The notes beneath the pieces are model-generated. The model saw only the letters and a list, made by a program, of their open reading frames with translations, did not search any database and was not told the DNA's origin. A program made the position numbers and the translations under genes. Of a stretch of DNA of 64,000 bases, positions 47,870 to 60,894 are shown one piece after another (position 1 is the stretch's first letter; each line of letters starts with the position of its first letter). Source of the stretch: Aeromicrobium sp. Root495 (lineage in GTDB: Bacteria; Actinomycetota; Actinomycetes; Propionibacteriales; Nocardioidaceae); contig NZ_LMFJ01000001.1 in NCBI RefSeq assembly GCF_001426755.1, positions 2,186,601 through 2,250,600 of the forward strand, read 5' to 3'.

Positions 47870-49246
47870 TCACACGGGACGGAAGGTGACCTTCCCGGCG
47901 GACACGTCGGCACTCTCGAGCACGACCGAGATCTCGGCGCCCTCCTGCAGGCCCTCGCCCGTGCACGCGGCGAGGACGGACGGCTCCTCGAGCATCACGG
48001 TCACCCGGTCCTCGTCGGCACGCACCACGGTGGCCCGGAAGGTCTCCCCCACCCGGCCCTGCAGCATGACGGCCTCGGCGAGGTCGGTGGCGCCGCGGTC
48101 TGCGGCGTTGGCACGGCGGTCAGCCTCTTTCATCGCGTCGGGCAGCCGGACGAGCGCCGTCCGGACCCACTCCGGGACCGGCGAGCCGGCGGCGAGGGCC
48201 AGGCAGACCTCGGTGCCGTACCGGTCGGCCAGGCGGCGCAGCGGCGCCGTCACCTGCGCGTACGGGCCTCCGATGCCCGCGTGGTGGGACTGCTCGGGCG
48301 GGGCGCCGTCGAAGGCCACGTACCCGGCTCCCCGCAGCAGGCGGGCGCCGTCGTTCATGAGGGCGACGTGCAGCGGCCGGGCCGGGTCGAGGCCGGCCAG
48401 CACCTCGGCGGCCGAGCGCTGACCGACGTCGACCCCCAGTGCCTCGGCCCGCTGGAGGAACCGTCGGACGTCGCGGTCGTCGGCCTCCGGCAGGACGCGG
48501 AGCACGCCGACCGACGACTCCAGCATCATCCTGGCCGCGGCCATGCCGGTGAGCAGGGAGACCTCGGCGTTCCAGTCGTCGGCCTCGGCGCGACGACGCC
48601 ACCGGACCGCCCAGCCGTCGCCGTCGGCCTCGACCTCCTGCTCCGGCAGGCCCAGCTCCAGCGCGCCCGCCGCCACCCGGGCCGCGCGTCGGGCGCGGCC
48701 GAGGTCGGCCAGGGCCTCGACGGAGGGGTGGGGCGAGCCGGAGTCGGAGGCGGACTGCACGGCCTCGTAGTCCAGACGGGCGATGCTGCGCACGAGCGCA
48801 CGCTCCACCGTCGCGGTGCCGAGCGAGCCGTCGCTCGAGACCTGCACGGTCCAGAGCACGGCTCGGCGGTCCTGGTCGGGCAGGAGGCTCAGCGCGTCCT
48901 CCGAGAGCTCCGGCGGGTGGAGCGGGACCCGACCGTCGGGCAGGTAGATCGTCTCGCCGCGGCGCCAGGACTCCAGGTCCACCGCACCGCCGGGCGGGAC
49001 CGCCGCCCCGACGTCGGCGATCGCGTAGTGCACCACGAACCCGTCGGCCGACCGCTCGAGGTGCACGGCCTGGTCGAGGTCCATCGAGCCGGGCGGGTCG
49101 ATCGTGACGAAGGGAAGGTCGCGCCGGTCCGTCCGCCCGTCGGGCGACACGGGCTCGGCCGCGATCCGACGCGCCTCCGCGCTCACGTCCTCCGGGAAGT
49201 GGTCGGGCAGGTCCAGCTCGGTCCGCAGCGCGTCGAAGACAGTCAC
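47870..49246 (-). CDS. RNB-domain (RNase II-type) ribonuclease
   Basis: 458 residues from GTG 49246 (MTVFDALRTELDL). The RNB core includes LPFVTIDPPGSMDLDQAVHLE: of the four acidic residues of RNase II, three are kept and the fourth is Gln (DLDQ in place of DxDD). HYAIADVGAAVPPGGAVDLE and GRVPLHPPELSEDALSLLPDQDRRAV follow as expected. The N-terminal cold-shock domains of RNase II/R are missing. This short form is common in actinobacteria. It probably degrades RNA 3' to 5', with the Gln substitution a caution. Confidence 0.85.
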   Translation of the reverse strand: MTVFDALRTELDLPDHFPEDVSAEARRIAAEPVSPDGRTDRRDLPFVTIDPPGSMDLDQAVHLERSADGFVVHYAIADVGAAVPPGGAVDLESWRRGETIYLPDGRVPLHPPELSEDALSLLPDQDRRAVLWTVQVSSDGSLGTATVERALVRSIARLDYEAVQSASDSGSPHPSVEALADLGRARRAARVAAGALELGLPEQEVEADGDGWAVRWRRRAEADDWNAEVSLLTGMAAARMMLESSVGVLRVLPEADDRDVRRFLQRAEALGVDVGQRSAAEVLAGLDPARPLHVALMNDGARLLRGAGYVAFDGAPPEQSHHAGIGGPYAQVTAPLRRLADRYGTEVCLALAAGSPVPEWVRTALVRLPDAMKEADRRANAADRGATDLAEAVMLQGRVGETFRATVVRADEDRVTVMLEEPSVLAACTGEGLQEGAEISVVLESADVSAGKVTFRPV

Positions 49247-49313
49247 ACCCGCGACGCTACTGCGTGCGCCTCCGGCCGAGCCCGTCGAAGCCGTCGCCGG
49301 CAGAGCCTCTCGC

Positions 49314-50939
49314 TCAGCGGCGGGCGCCGGCGGTGGAGAGGAGATCCTCGACGGACGTGAGCTTGACGCGGGGGCGGCCTGACCGGAGCCCGGCCGCCTT
49401 CTCGGCCTTCTCGATGGCGGCCACGCCCTTGCCGCGCACGACACGCGGCTGACGACGGGTCACGAGGGACTCGAACCGGCGGCCGCGGCCCGAGGGACGT
49501 TCCGGACCGGTCAGGAGACCGGCCGTGGCGTCCTTCAGCAGCTGCTCGACGGTCTCCTGTGCGCACGTCCGGTTGGCGCCGATCCCGCCGCGCGCTCCAC
49601 GCTTGGCCCAGCCCACGACGTACGTGCCGGGCTCGGGCGAGCCGGCGAGGTCGAGCACACGACCGTCGGCGTTGGGGACGATGCCCTGGGCCTCGTCGAA
49701 GGGGACGCCCGGGACCGCCCGGCCACGCCGGCCCGTCGAGCAGACCAGCAGACCCGTGCGTGCCTCGACGTCGTTCTCCGGGCCCGTGACGGAGATGCTC
49801 TCGAGCCGACCGTCGCCGGTGGCGCGGACCACCTGCCGGTTGAAGGCGAGGACCAGACGTCGGCCCGGGGCGGGCTCGCTCGTCCAGTCCGAGCGCACGC
49901 GCGGCACGGGGGCGAGCAGTGCGGCCTGCGACCCCGGCACCGCGTCGTCGAGGGCGGTGGCCGAGAGCTCGTCGTCCTCGACGAGCAGCTCGATGCCGTC
50001 GGGGAGGGTGAGGAGCTCCGGGCGGGTGAAGGCGGCGTGCTCCGGCCCGCGGCGCCCGAGCAGCACGACCTCACGGACGTCGCTGCTCCGCAGGGCGTCG
50101 AGGGCGTGGTCGGCGATCTCGGTGGTGGCGAGCCGCTCGACGTCGCCGAGCAGGATCCGCGCCACGTCGAGGGCCACGTTGCCGTTGCCCACCACGAACG
50201 CGCGCCCGTCGACCACGGTCACGGCGTCGGGGGCCACGTCGGGGTCGCCGTTGTACCAGGCCACCGTCTCCGTGGCGCCGTGCACGCCCGGGAGGTCCTC
50301 GCCCTCGATGCCCAGGGCCCGGTCCTCGGGCGCACCCACGCCGTAGACGACGGCGTCGTGGTGCTCGAGCAGCTCGGCGTGGGTGACGTGGCGGCCCACC
50401 TCGACGTTCATGAACAGGTGGGTGCGGGGGTGCGTGAACGTCCACTCGAACGTGTCGGCCACGCGCTTGGTCTCGCCGTGGTCGGGTGCCACGCCCGCGC
50501 GGAGCAGTCCGCCCGGAGCCGGAAGCCGGTCGATGACGGAGACCTCGGCGTCGGTGGCGGCCAGGATCTCTCGCGCGGTGTACGCGGCCGCGGGCCCGGT
50601 GCCCACGACGGCGATGCGCATCCGGTCGGGGACGCCGGCCGGGACGCGGGCGTGCGTGGACACCTTGGCGACCTCGCGCTCGGGCCGGTCCTCGTAGTAG
50701 GCCGCGTTGAGCTGGGCGAAGACCACCTCACCCCCGCGCAGGATCTCGATGGGCTTGATGGCCGAGGCCGGGCAGGCGTCGGCGCAGGCTCCGCAGTCGA
50801 TGCAGGACCGCGGGTCCACGTAGAGGATGTCGGTCTTGCCGAAGTCGGGCTCGCCCGGCGAGGGGTGGATGCAGTCGGTGGGACAGACCTCGATACACGA
50901 GGCGTCCGAGCAGCAGCTCTGGGTGATCGCGAAGGGCAT
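49314..50939 (-). CDS. fprB: Ferredoxin-fused NADPH:ferredoxin reductase (FprB-like)
   Basis: 541 residues. The N-terminal 65 residues form a two-cluster ferredoxin (Cys9/10, 15, 19, 23 and Cys46, 49, 52, 56). An adrenodoxin-reductase-type flavoprotein follows: FAD site IAVVGTGPAAAYTAREIL (about 108-125), NADP site VVGNGNVALDVARILLG, and the late GWAKRGARGGIGANRTCA block. It carries electrons from NADPH to its own clusters or a partner. Nine bases separate it from the diiron oxygenase upstream, so it is the obvious electron donor for that enzyme. Confidence 0.93.
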   Translation of the reverse strand: MPFAITQSCCSDASCIEVCPTDCIHPSPGEPDFGKTDILYVDPRSCIDCGACADACPASAIKPIEILRGGEVVFAQLNAAYYEDRPEREVAKVSTHARVPAGVPDRMRIAVVGTGPAAAYTAREILAATDAEVSVIDRLPAPGGLLRAGVAPDHGETKRVADTFEWTFTHPRTHLFMNVEVGRHVTHAELLEHHDAVVYGVGAPEDRALGIEGEDLPGVHGATETVAWYNGDPDVAPDAVTVVDGRAFVVGNGNVALDVARILLGDVERLATTEIADHALDALRSSDVREVVLLGRRGPEHAAFTRPELLTLPDGIELLVEDDELSATALDDAVPGSQAALLAPVPRVRSDWTSEPAPGRRLVLAFNRQVVRATGDGRLESISVTGPENDVEARTGLLVCSTGRRGRAVPGVPFDEAQGIVPNADGRVLDLAGSPEPGTYVVGWAKRGARGGIGANRTCAQETVEQLLKDATAGLLTGPERPSGRGRRFESLVTRRQPRVVRGKGVAAIEKAEKAAGLRSGRPRVKLTSVEDLLSTAGARR

Positions 50940-50948
50940 GGCTCGTCC

Positions 50949-51857
50949 TCAGATCATGTGGACGCGCTGGTAGATGCGCTTGGCCGGGCCCGTGAGCAGA
51001 CCCGCCTCGGACAGGAAGTCCATGAGGTGGATGCAGCTGAGCCGCATGAGGGCCTGGTGGTGCTTGTTGGTGCGCGCCACCTCCCGGGCCTCCTGGACGT
51101 CGAGGCCGGCGGCCTCGTAGACGCCGGGGCGCACGAGTGACTTCACGATGTAGTAGCCCACCGTGGCGATCAGGAAGCCGCTGACCTGACGACGCAGGCG
51201 ACCGGCGCCCTTCATGGCCTCGATGGTCTCGTGGCGCGCGAACTTCATGTGGCGCGACTCCTCGACGACGTGGATCTTGCAGATCGTCTTCATCTGCGGA
51301 GCCACGCCCTCGCCGCGCATCCAGTCACGCTGCATGACGTCGAGGACCTCCTCGGCCACGAGGATGCTCGTGTAGGCGACCTCGCCGCGGGCGATGAGCT
51401 TGAGCAGGCGGGCGGCCCGGTGCAGGCGCGGATGCGGCATGTACGTGCGTCCGGCCAGCAGCTGGGCGCCCTTCGCGAACATGATCGAGTGCCGGCACTC
51501 GTCGGCGATCTCGGTGAGCGCGAACTGGAACTCCGGGGTCGTGTAGTCCTTGTCGTAGATGTCGACGAGCAGCATCTGCTGCAGGAGCATCTCGAACCAG
51601 ATGCCGATGCTCGCGACGCTGGCGGCCTCGTGCCGCGTGAGCGTGGCCTGCTGCTCAGGCGTCATGGACTCCCAGAGGTCGGTGCCGTAGAGCGTGCACC
51701 ACTCGGGATTCACGCCGTGCGCGAGCGGGTCGACCGGCGCGTCCCAGTCGACCTCGGTCTGGGGGTCGTACGAGAGCTGCTGCGAGGAGGAGAGCAGACG
51801 CTCCAGGACTCCGTCACGCTCCACCGTCTCGCGGAACTCCTCAGCGGTGATCGTCAT
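50949..51857 (-). CDS. AurF-like diiron N-oxygenase/monooxygenase
   Basis: 302 residues from ATG 51857 with GAGGAG six bases before. The helical bundle carries diiron ligand motifs: E120-x-x-H123 in EIADECRHS, E169/E170 in LVAEEVLDV, and E200-x-x-H203 in VVEESRHMKFARHE. The overall pattern is that of the AurF family (p-aminobenzoate N-oxygenase), which oxidises aryl amines or similar substrates using oxygen and two electrons. FprB downstream can supply these. The promoter holds three dyads, one of them shared with the aldehyde dehydrogenase operon. The substrate is unknown. Confidence 0.87.
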   Translation of the reverse strand: MTITAEEFRETVERDGVLERLLSSSQQLSYDPQTEVDWDAPVDPLAHGVNPEWCTLYGTDLWESMTPEQQATLTRHEAASVASIGIWFEMLLQQMLLVDIYDKDYTTPEFQFALTEIADECRHSIMFAKGAQLLAGRTYMPHPRLHRAARLLKLIARGEVAYTSILVAEEVLDVMQRDWMRGEGVAPQMKTICKIHVVEESRHMKFARHETIEAMKGAGRLRRQVSGFLIATVGYYIVKSLVRPGVYEAAGLDVQEAREVARTNKHHQALMRLSCIHLMDFLSEAGLLTGPAKRIYQRVHMI

Positions 51858-51874
51858 CGCGCACTCCTCGGGAT

Positions 51875-51912
51875 CTTTGTGTCATCGGTGATGTGACACA
51901 AAGACTGTCACA
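51875..51912 (-). promoter_or_regulatory. Overlapping TGTGACA-type dyads before the diiron oxygenase
   Basis: CTTTGTGTCA (51875-51884) pairs with TGACACAAAG (51894-51903), perfect 10-base arms with a 9-base spacer. TGTGACA (51892-51898) also pairs with TGTCACA (51906-51912), so the same central half-site can join either neighbour. The three half-sites together suggest cooperative binding of one regulator. Confidence 0.65.
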
Positions 51913-51914
51913 TC

Positions 51915-51929
51915 CATACTCACAGTATG
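51915..51929 (-). promoter_or_regulatory. CATACTCACAGTATG operator before the diiron oxygenase
   Basis: A perfect dyad CATACT-CAC-AGTATG that differs at one central base from the site at 39526-39540. It lies about 60 bases before the diiron oxygenase start and 2 bases from the TGTGACA dyads. Confidence 0.7.
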
Positions 51930-51996
51930 AGGTCGGTCGCTCCCGCGCAAGCGAATCCCCCGCTGACCTGCGACGACATACCGGCGGACACGCAGC

Positions 51997-52028
51997 GGCG
52001 CCCGCCATCCCAGGGGATGACGGGCGCC
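51997..52028 (-). terminator. Terminator hairpin of the groES-groEL operon
   Basis: GGCGCCCG...CGGGCGCC (8 perfect pairs) with inner ATCC/GGAT pairs, 26 bases past the groEL stop on the minus strand. Confidence 0.75.
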
Positions 52029-52053
52029 GATGTGATGCGGCTGACGGTGCTGG

Positions 52054-53754
<1,701 letters not shown>

Positions 53755-53759
53755 TCAGA

Positions 53760-54053
53760 TCACGAGACGACGGCGAGGACGTCGCGCGCGGAGAGGATGA
53801 GGAACTCCTCGCCCGCGTACTTGACCTCGGTGCCGCCGTACTTGCTGAAGATGACCTTGTCGCCGACGGCGACGTCCAGCGGGACGCGGTTGCCGTTGTC
53901 GTCGACCCGACCGGGTCCGACAGAGACGACCTCGCCCTCCTGGGGCTTCTCCTTGGCGGTGTCCGGAATGACCAGACCGGACGCTGTGGTCTGCTCGGCC
54001 TCGACCGCCTTGATGACGATGCGATCCTCGAGCGGCTTGATGGTGACCGACAC
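53760..54053 (-). CDS. groES: 10-kDa co-chaperonin GroES
   Basis: 97 residues from GTG 54053 ([15 protein letters not shown]), supported by GGGGAGG seven bases upstream. The mobile loop [20 protein letters not shown] and the end [20 protein letters not shown] are standard. It caps GroEL. Regulation by HrcA is indicated by the two CIRCE dyads 69-141 bases upstream. Length is exactly the family's. Confidence 0.98.
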   Translation of the reverse strand: MSVTIKPLEDRIVIKAVEAEQTTASGLVIPDTAKEKPQEGEVVSVGPGRVDDNGNRVPLDVAVGDKVIFSKYGGTEVKYAGEEFLILSARDVLAVVS

Positions 54054-54121
54054 TGGTCGACCTCCCCTTTCAACGGATGAAACGAAGGGTTGGCGCACGC
54101 CGTCGCGGGGGTCGTGCACCG

Positions 54122-54148
54122 CTGGCACTCAGGTGGGCCGAGTGCCAA
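54122..54148 (-). promoter_or_regulatory. CIRCE element, proximal copy
   Basis: CTGGCACTC-N9-GAGTGCCAA, matching the CIRCE consensus TTAGCACTC-N9-GAGTGCTAA with exact 9-base spacing and two or three substitutions at the outer ends. Target of the HrcA repressor before groES. Confidence 0.85.
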
Positions 54149-54167
54149 TTCTCAAGTTAGCACACGG

Positions 54168-54194
54168 CTGGCACTCGACGACGGCGAGTGCTAA
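54168..54194 (-). promoter_or_regulatory. CIRCE element, distal copy
   Basis: CTGGCACTC-N9-GAGTGCTAA; the right arm is fully consensus. Its centre is 46 bases from the first CIRCE copy. Two HrcA sites in tandem are known before groESL operons in several actinobacteria. Confidence 0.85.
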
Positions 54195-54281
54195 GCGCTC
54201 GCGCCTGCTTCGCTGCGCTCGCATCCGGGCGCTTCGAACGACTGCGTCGTTCGTGGTGGCGGCCCACCCCGCTGCGCGGGG
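54195..54281. repeat. Cluster of TGC-loop mini-hairpins
   Basis: Between CIRCE and the methyltransferase: a direct repeat GCGCTCGC (54195 and 54214 areas), a hairpin CGAACGAC-TGC-GTCGTTCG (54235-54253), and another CCCCGC-TGC-GCGGGG (54267-54281). Both hairpins share a TGC loop. The layout resembles small dispersed REP-like palindromes of high-GC actinobacteria. Confidence 0.55.
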
Positions 54282-54298
54282 CTCGATACCTTGCTCCT

Positions 54299-55453
54299 GT
54301 GGACCTGGAGACGTTCGAGCGGCTGCTCTCCCCCGAGGGGGCGGCGCTGCTCGCGGAGGTCCACGAGCGGGCCGGGGTGGAGTCCGACCTCGCCCTCGGC
54401 ACCCGACTGCGCCGCAGCCACCCCGTCGAGCTGGTGGCGGCAGCCGTCACCCAGAACCACCTGCGCGGGCTCGCTCGGGCCAAGCTCGGCGACGACGCCG
54501 CGCGCCTCTGGTTCACCCACGACGCCCTGCAGCAGGCCACCCGCGGCAGCGTGGCGAGGCTGCGCGCCGAGCGGCTCGCCGCGTCGGGGGCGACCGCCGT
54601 GGTCGACCTCGGCTGCGGCATCGGCAGCGACCTCCTCGCCCTCGCCCGGGCCGGCCTGCGCGTCCGAGGCGTCGAGCTGGACCCCGTGCGAGCCGCCGTC
54701 GCCCGAGCCAACCTCGCCGCACTCGAGCTGCCCGGCGAGGTGCTGTGCGCCGACGCCACCACGGTGATCCCGCTCGACGACGAGGTGGCCTTCCTCGACC
54801 CGGCCCGACGGGACGGTCGCGGGCGGGTCTTCGACCCCGACCTCATGAGCCCCTCGTGGGACGTGGTCACGGAGCACCTGCTGCGCGGTGCCGTCGTGAA
54901 GACGATGCCGGGGCTGCCGCACGAGCTCGTCCCCGACGGCGTGGAGGCCCAGTGGGTCAGCGACGGCGGCGACCTCGTCGAGGCGTGCCTGTGGGGCATC
55001 GGCCTGGGGTCGGTCGCGCGCCGGGCCACGGCCCTGCCCAGCGGCGCGGAGCTCACGGGGGACGGGACGCGGGGGGTCGTCGGCCCGGTGGGGCCGTACC
55101 TCCACGAGCCCGACGACGCCGTGATCCGTTCGGGCCTGGTGGGCCGGCTCGCCGACGAGGTCGGCGGCTGGCTGATCGACCCCCGTATCGCCTACGTGAG
55201 TGCCGATCATCTCGTGCAGCACCCGATGGCCCGCTCGTTCCGGATCCTCGAGGAGCTCCCGTTCCGGGAGAAGCAGCTCAAGGCCGCGCTCGTCGGGCAC
55301 GACGTCGGGACGCTCACCGTGAAGAAGCGCGGCGTGGACGTCGTGCCGGAGAAGCTCGTGTCGCGGCTCCGGCTCAAGGGCAGCCGGACCGCCACGATCG
55401 TGCTGACGCGCGTCGAGGACCGAGCCACGTGCTTCCTGGTGGAGCGCGCATGA
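54299..55453 (+). CDS. Class I SAM methyltransferase with THUMP-like C terminus
   Basis: 384 residues from GTG 54299. The SAM-binding motif I is VVDLGCGIGSDLLALARAG (about 101-119), followed by the acidic VRGVELDPVRAAVARAN and FLDPARRDGRGR, where the DPAR block is peculiar to this family. The final 80 residues (VKKRGVDVVPEKLVSRLRLKG) match the THUMP-like domain group, suggesting an RNA substrate. The exact target is unknown. It overlaps pxpB by 4 bases (ATGA), an unexpected pairing. Confidence 0.87.
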   Translation: MDLETFERLLSPEGAALLAEVHERAGVESDLALGTRLRRSHPVELVAAAVTQNHLRGLARAKLGDDAARLWFTHDALQQATRGSVARLRAERLAASGATAVVDLGCGIGSDLLALARAGLRVRGVELDPVRAAVARANLAALELPGEVLCADATTVIPLDDEVAFLDPARRDGRGRVFDPDLMSPSWDVVTEHLLRGAVVKTMPGLPHELVPDGVEAQWVSDGGDLVEACLWGIGLGSVARRATALPSGAELTGDGTRGVVGPVGPYLHEPDDAVIRSGLVGRLADEVGGWLIDPRIAYVSADHLVQHPMARSFRILEELPFREKQLKAALVGHDVGTLTVKKRGVDVVPEKLVSRLRLKGSRTATIVLTRVEDRATCFLVERA

Positions 55454-56055
55454 GACCTCGCGTCCTGCCGTGCGGCACCGAGGCGCTGCTGCTCGACTGC
55501 GGCGACCTCGCCGGCGCCCAGGCGTGGCGGGCGACCCTCGCCGACCACCCCGACGTGCGCGACGTCGTGCTGGGAGCCCGCACGGTGCTACTCCGCGGCG
55601 ACCCGGCCCGGCTCCGCCGGCTCGTGGCCGAGTCCGATCCCGGCCCGGAGCGCGGCATCGCGGTCGACGCCCCCTCCGTCGTGGTGCCGGTGGTCTACGA
55701 CGGCGAGGACCTCGAGGCGGTGGCGGCGCACACCGGCCTCACGGCGGCCGAGGTGGTCGAGGCACACACGGGGCGAGCCTGGACGGTCGCGTTCGGCGGC
55801 TTCGCCCCGGGCTTCGCCTACCTCGTGGACGGAGATCCCCGGCTCGAGGTGCCTCGTCTATCCCGCCCCCGCACGCGGGTGCCTGCGGGGTCCGTCGGTC
55901 TCGCGGGAACGTTCAGCGGGATCTACCCGCGGGAGTCCCCCGGCGGCTGGCAGCTGCTGGGGCACACCGACCTGGCCCTCTTCGACGTCGAGCGGGACCC
56001 GCCTGCGCTGCTCCAGCCGGGCGCGACCGTCCGGTTCGAGGCGGTCGGGACATGA
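55450..56055 (+). CDS. pxpB: 5-oxoprolinase subunit B (KipI/PxpB family)
   Basis: 201 residues from ATG 55450. VAFGGFAPGFAYLVDGDPRLEVPRL and RVPAGSVGLAGTFSGIYP are highly typical of the KipI/PxpB family, related to the allophanate hydrolase subunit 1 fold. Together with PxpC (next gene, overlapping by 4 bases) and PxpA it hydrolyses 5-oxoproline to glutamate with ATP. PxpA (LamB/YcsF) is not in this window, so the complex is incomplete here. Confidence 0.92.
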   Translation: MRPRVLPCGTEALLLDCGDLAGAQAWRATLADHPDVRDVVLGARTVLLRGDPARLRRLVAESDPGPERGIAVDAPSVVVPVVYDGEDLEAVAAHTGLTAAEVVEAHTGRAWTVAFGGFAPGFAYLVDGDPRLEVPRLSRPRTRVPAGSVGLAGTFSGIYPRESPGGWQLLGHTDLALFDVERDPPALLQPGATVRFEAVGT

Positions 56056-56915
56056 GCCTCGTGGTGGAGGCGCCCGGGGCCCTGACCTTGGTGCAGGACG
56101 CCGGACGGCCCGGGCTGGGCAGCCAGGGCGTGGGCTCCTCGGGCGCCTTCGACCGCATGGCGCTGCGCACCAACCACGCCCTGCTCGGCAACCACCCGGA
56201 CGCCGCCGTGCTGGAGTGTCTCGGTGGCGGGCTCGTCCTCCGAGCCACCCAGGAGCACCGCGTCGCCGTGACCGGCGCCGTCGGACCGCTCCGGGTCGAC
56301 GGCGTGCCCGTGGGCCACGGCCGGTCGCTGCGCCTGGGCCCCGGCTCCGTGCTCGACGTGGCGCCGACGGTCCTCGGCCTGCGAACCTACGTGGGGGTGG
56401 CGGGTGGTCTCGACGTCCCGCCCGTCCTCGGCTCGCGCAGCACCGACGTCCTGAGCCGGCTCGGTCCGGGAGCCGTCGAGGCCGGGCAGCGCCTCGCGGT
56501 CGGCGTCGGCCACGGACCGTCCAGCCTGCGGGAGGCGCAACCCCTGCTCGCGGCCGGCGACCTCACCGTGGCGATCATGATGGGACCGCGCGACGACTGG
56601 TTCACGGCGGCCGGTGTCCGCCACCTCCTCACCGCGGCCTGGCGCGTCTCCGAGCGCTCCGACCGTGTGGGGGTACGGCTCGAGGGCCATGCCGTCGAGC
56701 GGGCGCGGACCGGCGAGCTGGCCAGCGAGCCGTGCGTGCGGGGCAGCGTGCAGGTGACGTCGGCGGGGCTGCCCGTCGTGCTGGGTCCCGACCACCCGGT
56801 GACCGGGGGCTACCCCGTGATCGGGGTGGTCGTCCCGCGCGACGTCGACGCGCTGGCCCAGGTCCGCTCGGGCCAGGTGGTCAGGTTCCGACGAGCCCAC
56901 CCCCGCCGGACATGA
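56052..56915 (+). CDS. pxpC: 5-oxoprolinase subunit C (KipA/PxpC family)
   Basis: 287 residues. Typical opening LVVEAPGALTLVQDAGRPGLG and SSGAFDRMALRTNHALLGN, then YVGVAGGLDVPPVLGSRSTD and MMGPRDDWF. This is the partner of PxpB in cytoplasmic 5-oxoprolinase. ATGA overlaps the pxpB stop. It closes the MTase-pxpB-pxpC operon and is followed at once by a bidirectional terminator shared with katG. Confidence 0.93.
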   Translation: MSLVVEAPGALTLVQDAGRPGLGSQGVGSSGAFDRMALRTNHALLGNHPDAAVLECLGGGLVLRATQEHRVAVTGAVGPLRVDGVPVGHGRSLRLGPGSVLDVAPTVLGLRTYVGVAGGLDVPPVLGSRSTDVLSRLGPGAVEAGQRLAVGVGHGPSSLREAQPLLAAGDLTVAIMMGPRDDWFTAAGVRHLLTAAWRVSERSDRVGVRLEGHAVERARTGELASEPCVRGSVQVTSAGLPVVLGPDHPVTGGYPVIGVVVPRDVDALAQVRSGQVVRFRRAHPRRT

Positions 56916-56957
56916 CCGTCCGGTCGGATCTCGCGAAGAGTTCCGACCGGACGGTCA
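56913..56957. terminator. Bidirectional terminator between pxpC and katG
   Basis: Perfect 16-base arms (TGACCGTCCGGTCGGA at 56913-56928 and its complement at 56942-56957) with a 13-base loop. The left arm starts with the pxpC stop codon; katG ends 18 bases beyond on the other strand. Confidence 0.8.
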
Positions 56958-56975
56958 CACCGTGGCTGCGATCGG

Positions 56976-59679
<2,704 letters not shown>

Positions 59680-59695
59680 ACTGACACCATGCCCT

Positions 59696-59720
59696 CTTTT
59701 CCTGAACAATTCAAGAAAAG
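59696..59720 (-). promoter_or_regulatory. FurA box upstream of furA-katG
   Basis: A 25-nt AT-rich near-palindrome: CTTTTC-C-TGAA-CAA-TTCA-A-GAAAAG, with only the C/A pair broken. It ends 17 bases before the furA start. The position, AT content and symmetry fit the autoregulatory site of FurA described in mycobacteria. Confidence 0.75.
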
Positions 59721-59738
59721 CAGATGGCGTGTCGACGA

Positions 59739-59828
59739 CGGTTTACCACGTTAAGTCGGTAAGCCGACCCATACCTACGGAAGCTTCCGTAGGTATGGGT
59801 CTGTTTGCCAACCCCCCGTGGTAAACCG
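59739..59828. repeat. Nested inverted-repeat element downstream of tsaD
   Basis: Outer arms CGGTTTACCACG (59739-59750) and its complement (59817-59828) pair perfectly. Inside is a 36-nt perfect palindrome with no spacer (59766-59801; half-core CCATACCTACGGAAG). Reading from the tsaD stop on the minus strand the first bases are CGGTTTACCACGGGG, the same as after sdhB apart from one T/C change. A second copy of the element family described at 7601-7710. Confidence 0.8.
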
Positions 59829-59830
59829 AC

Positions 59831-60877
<1,047 letters not shown>

Positions 60878-60894
60878 GACCCCATCCTCGCCGG

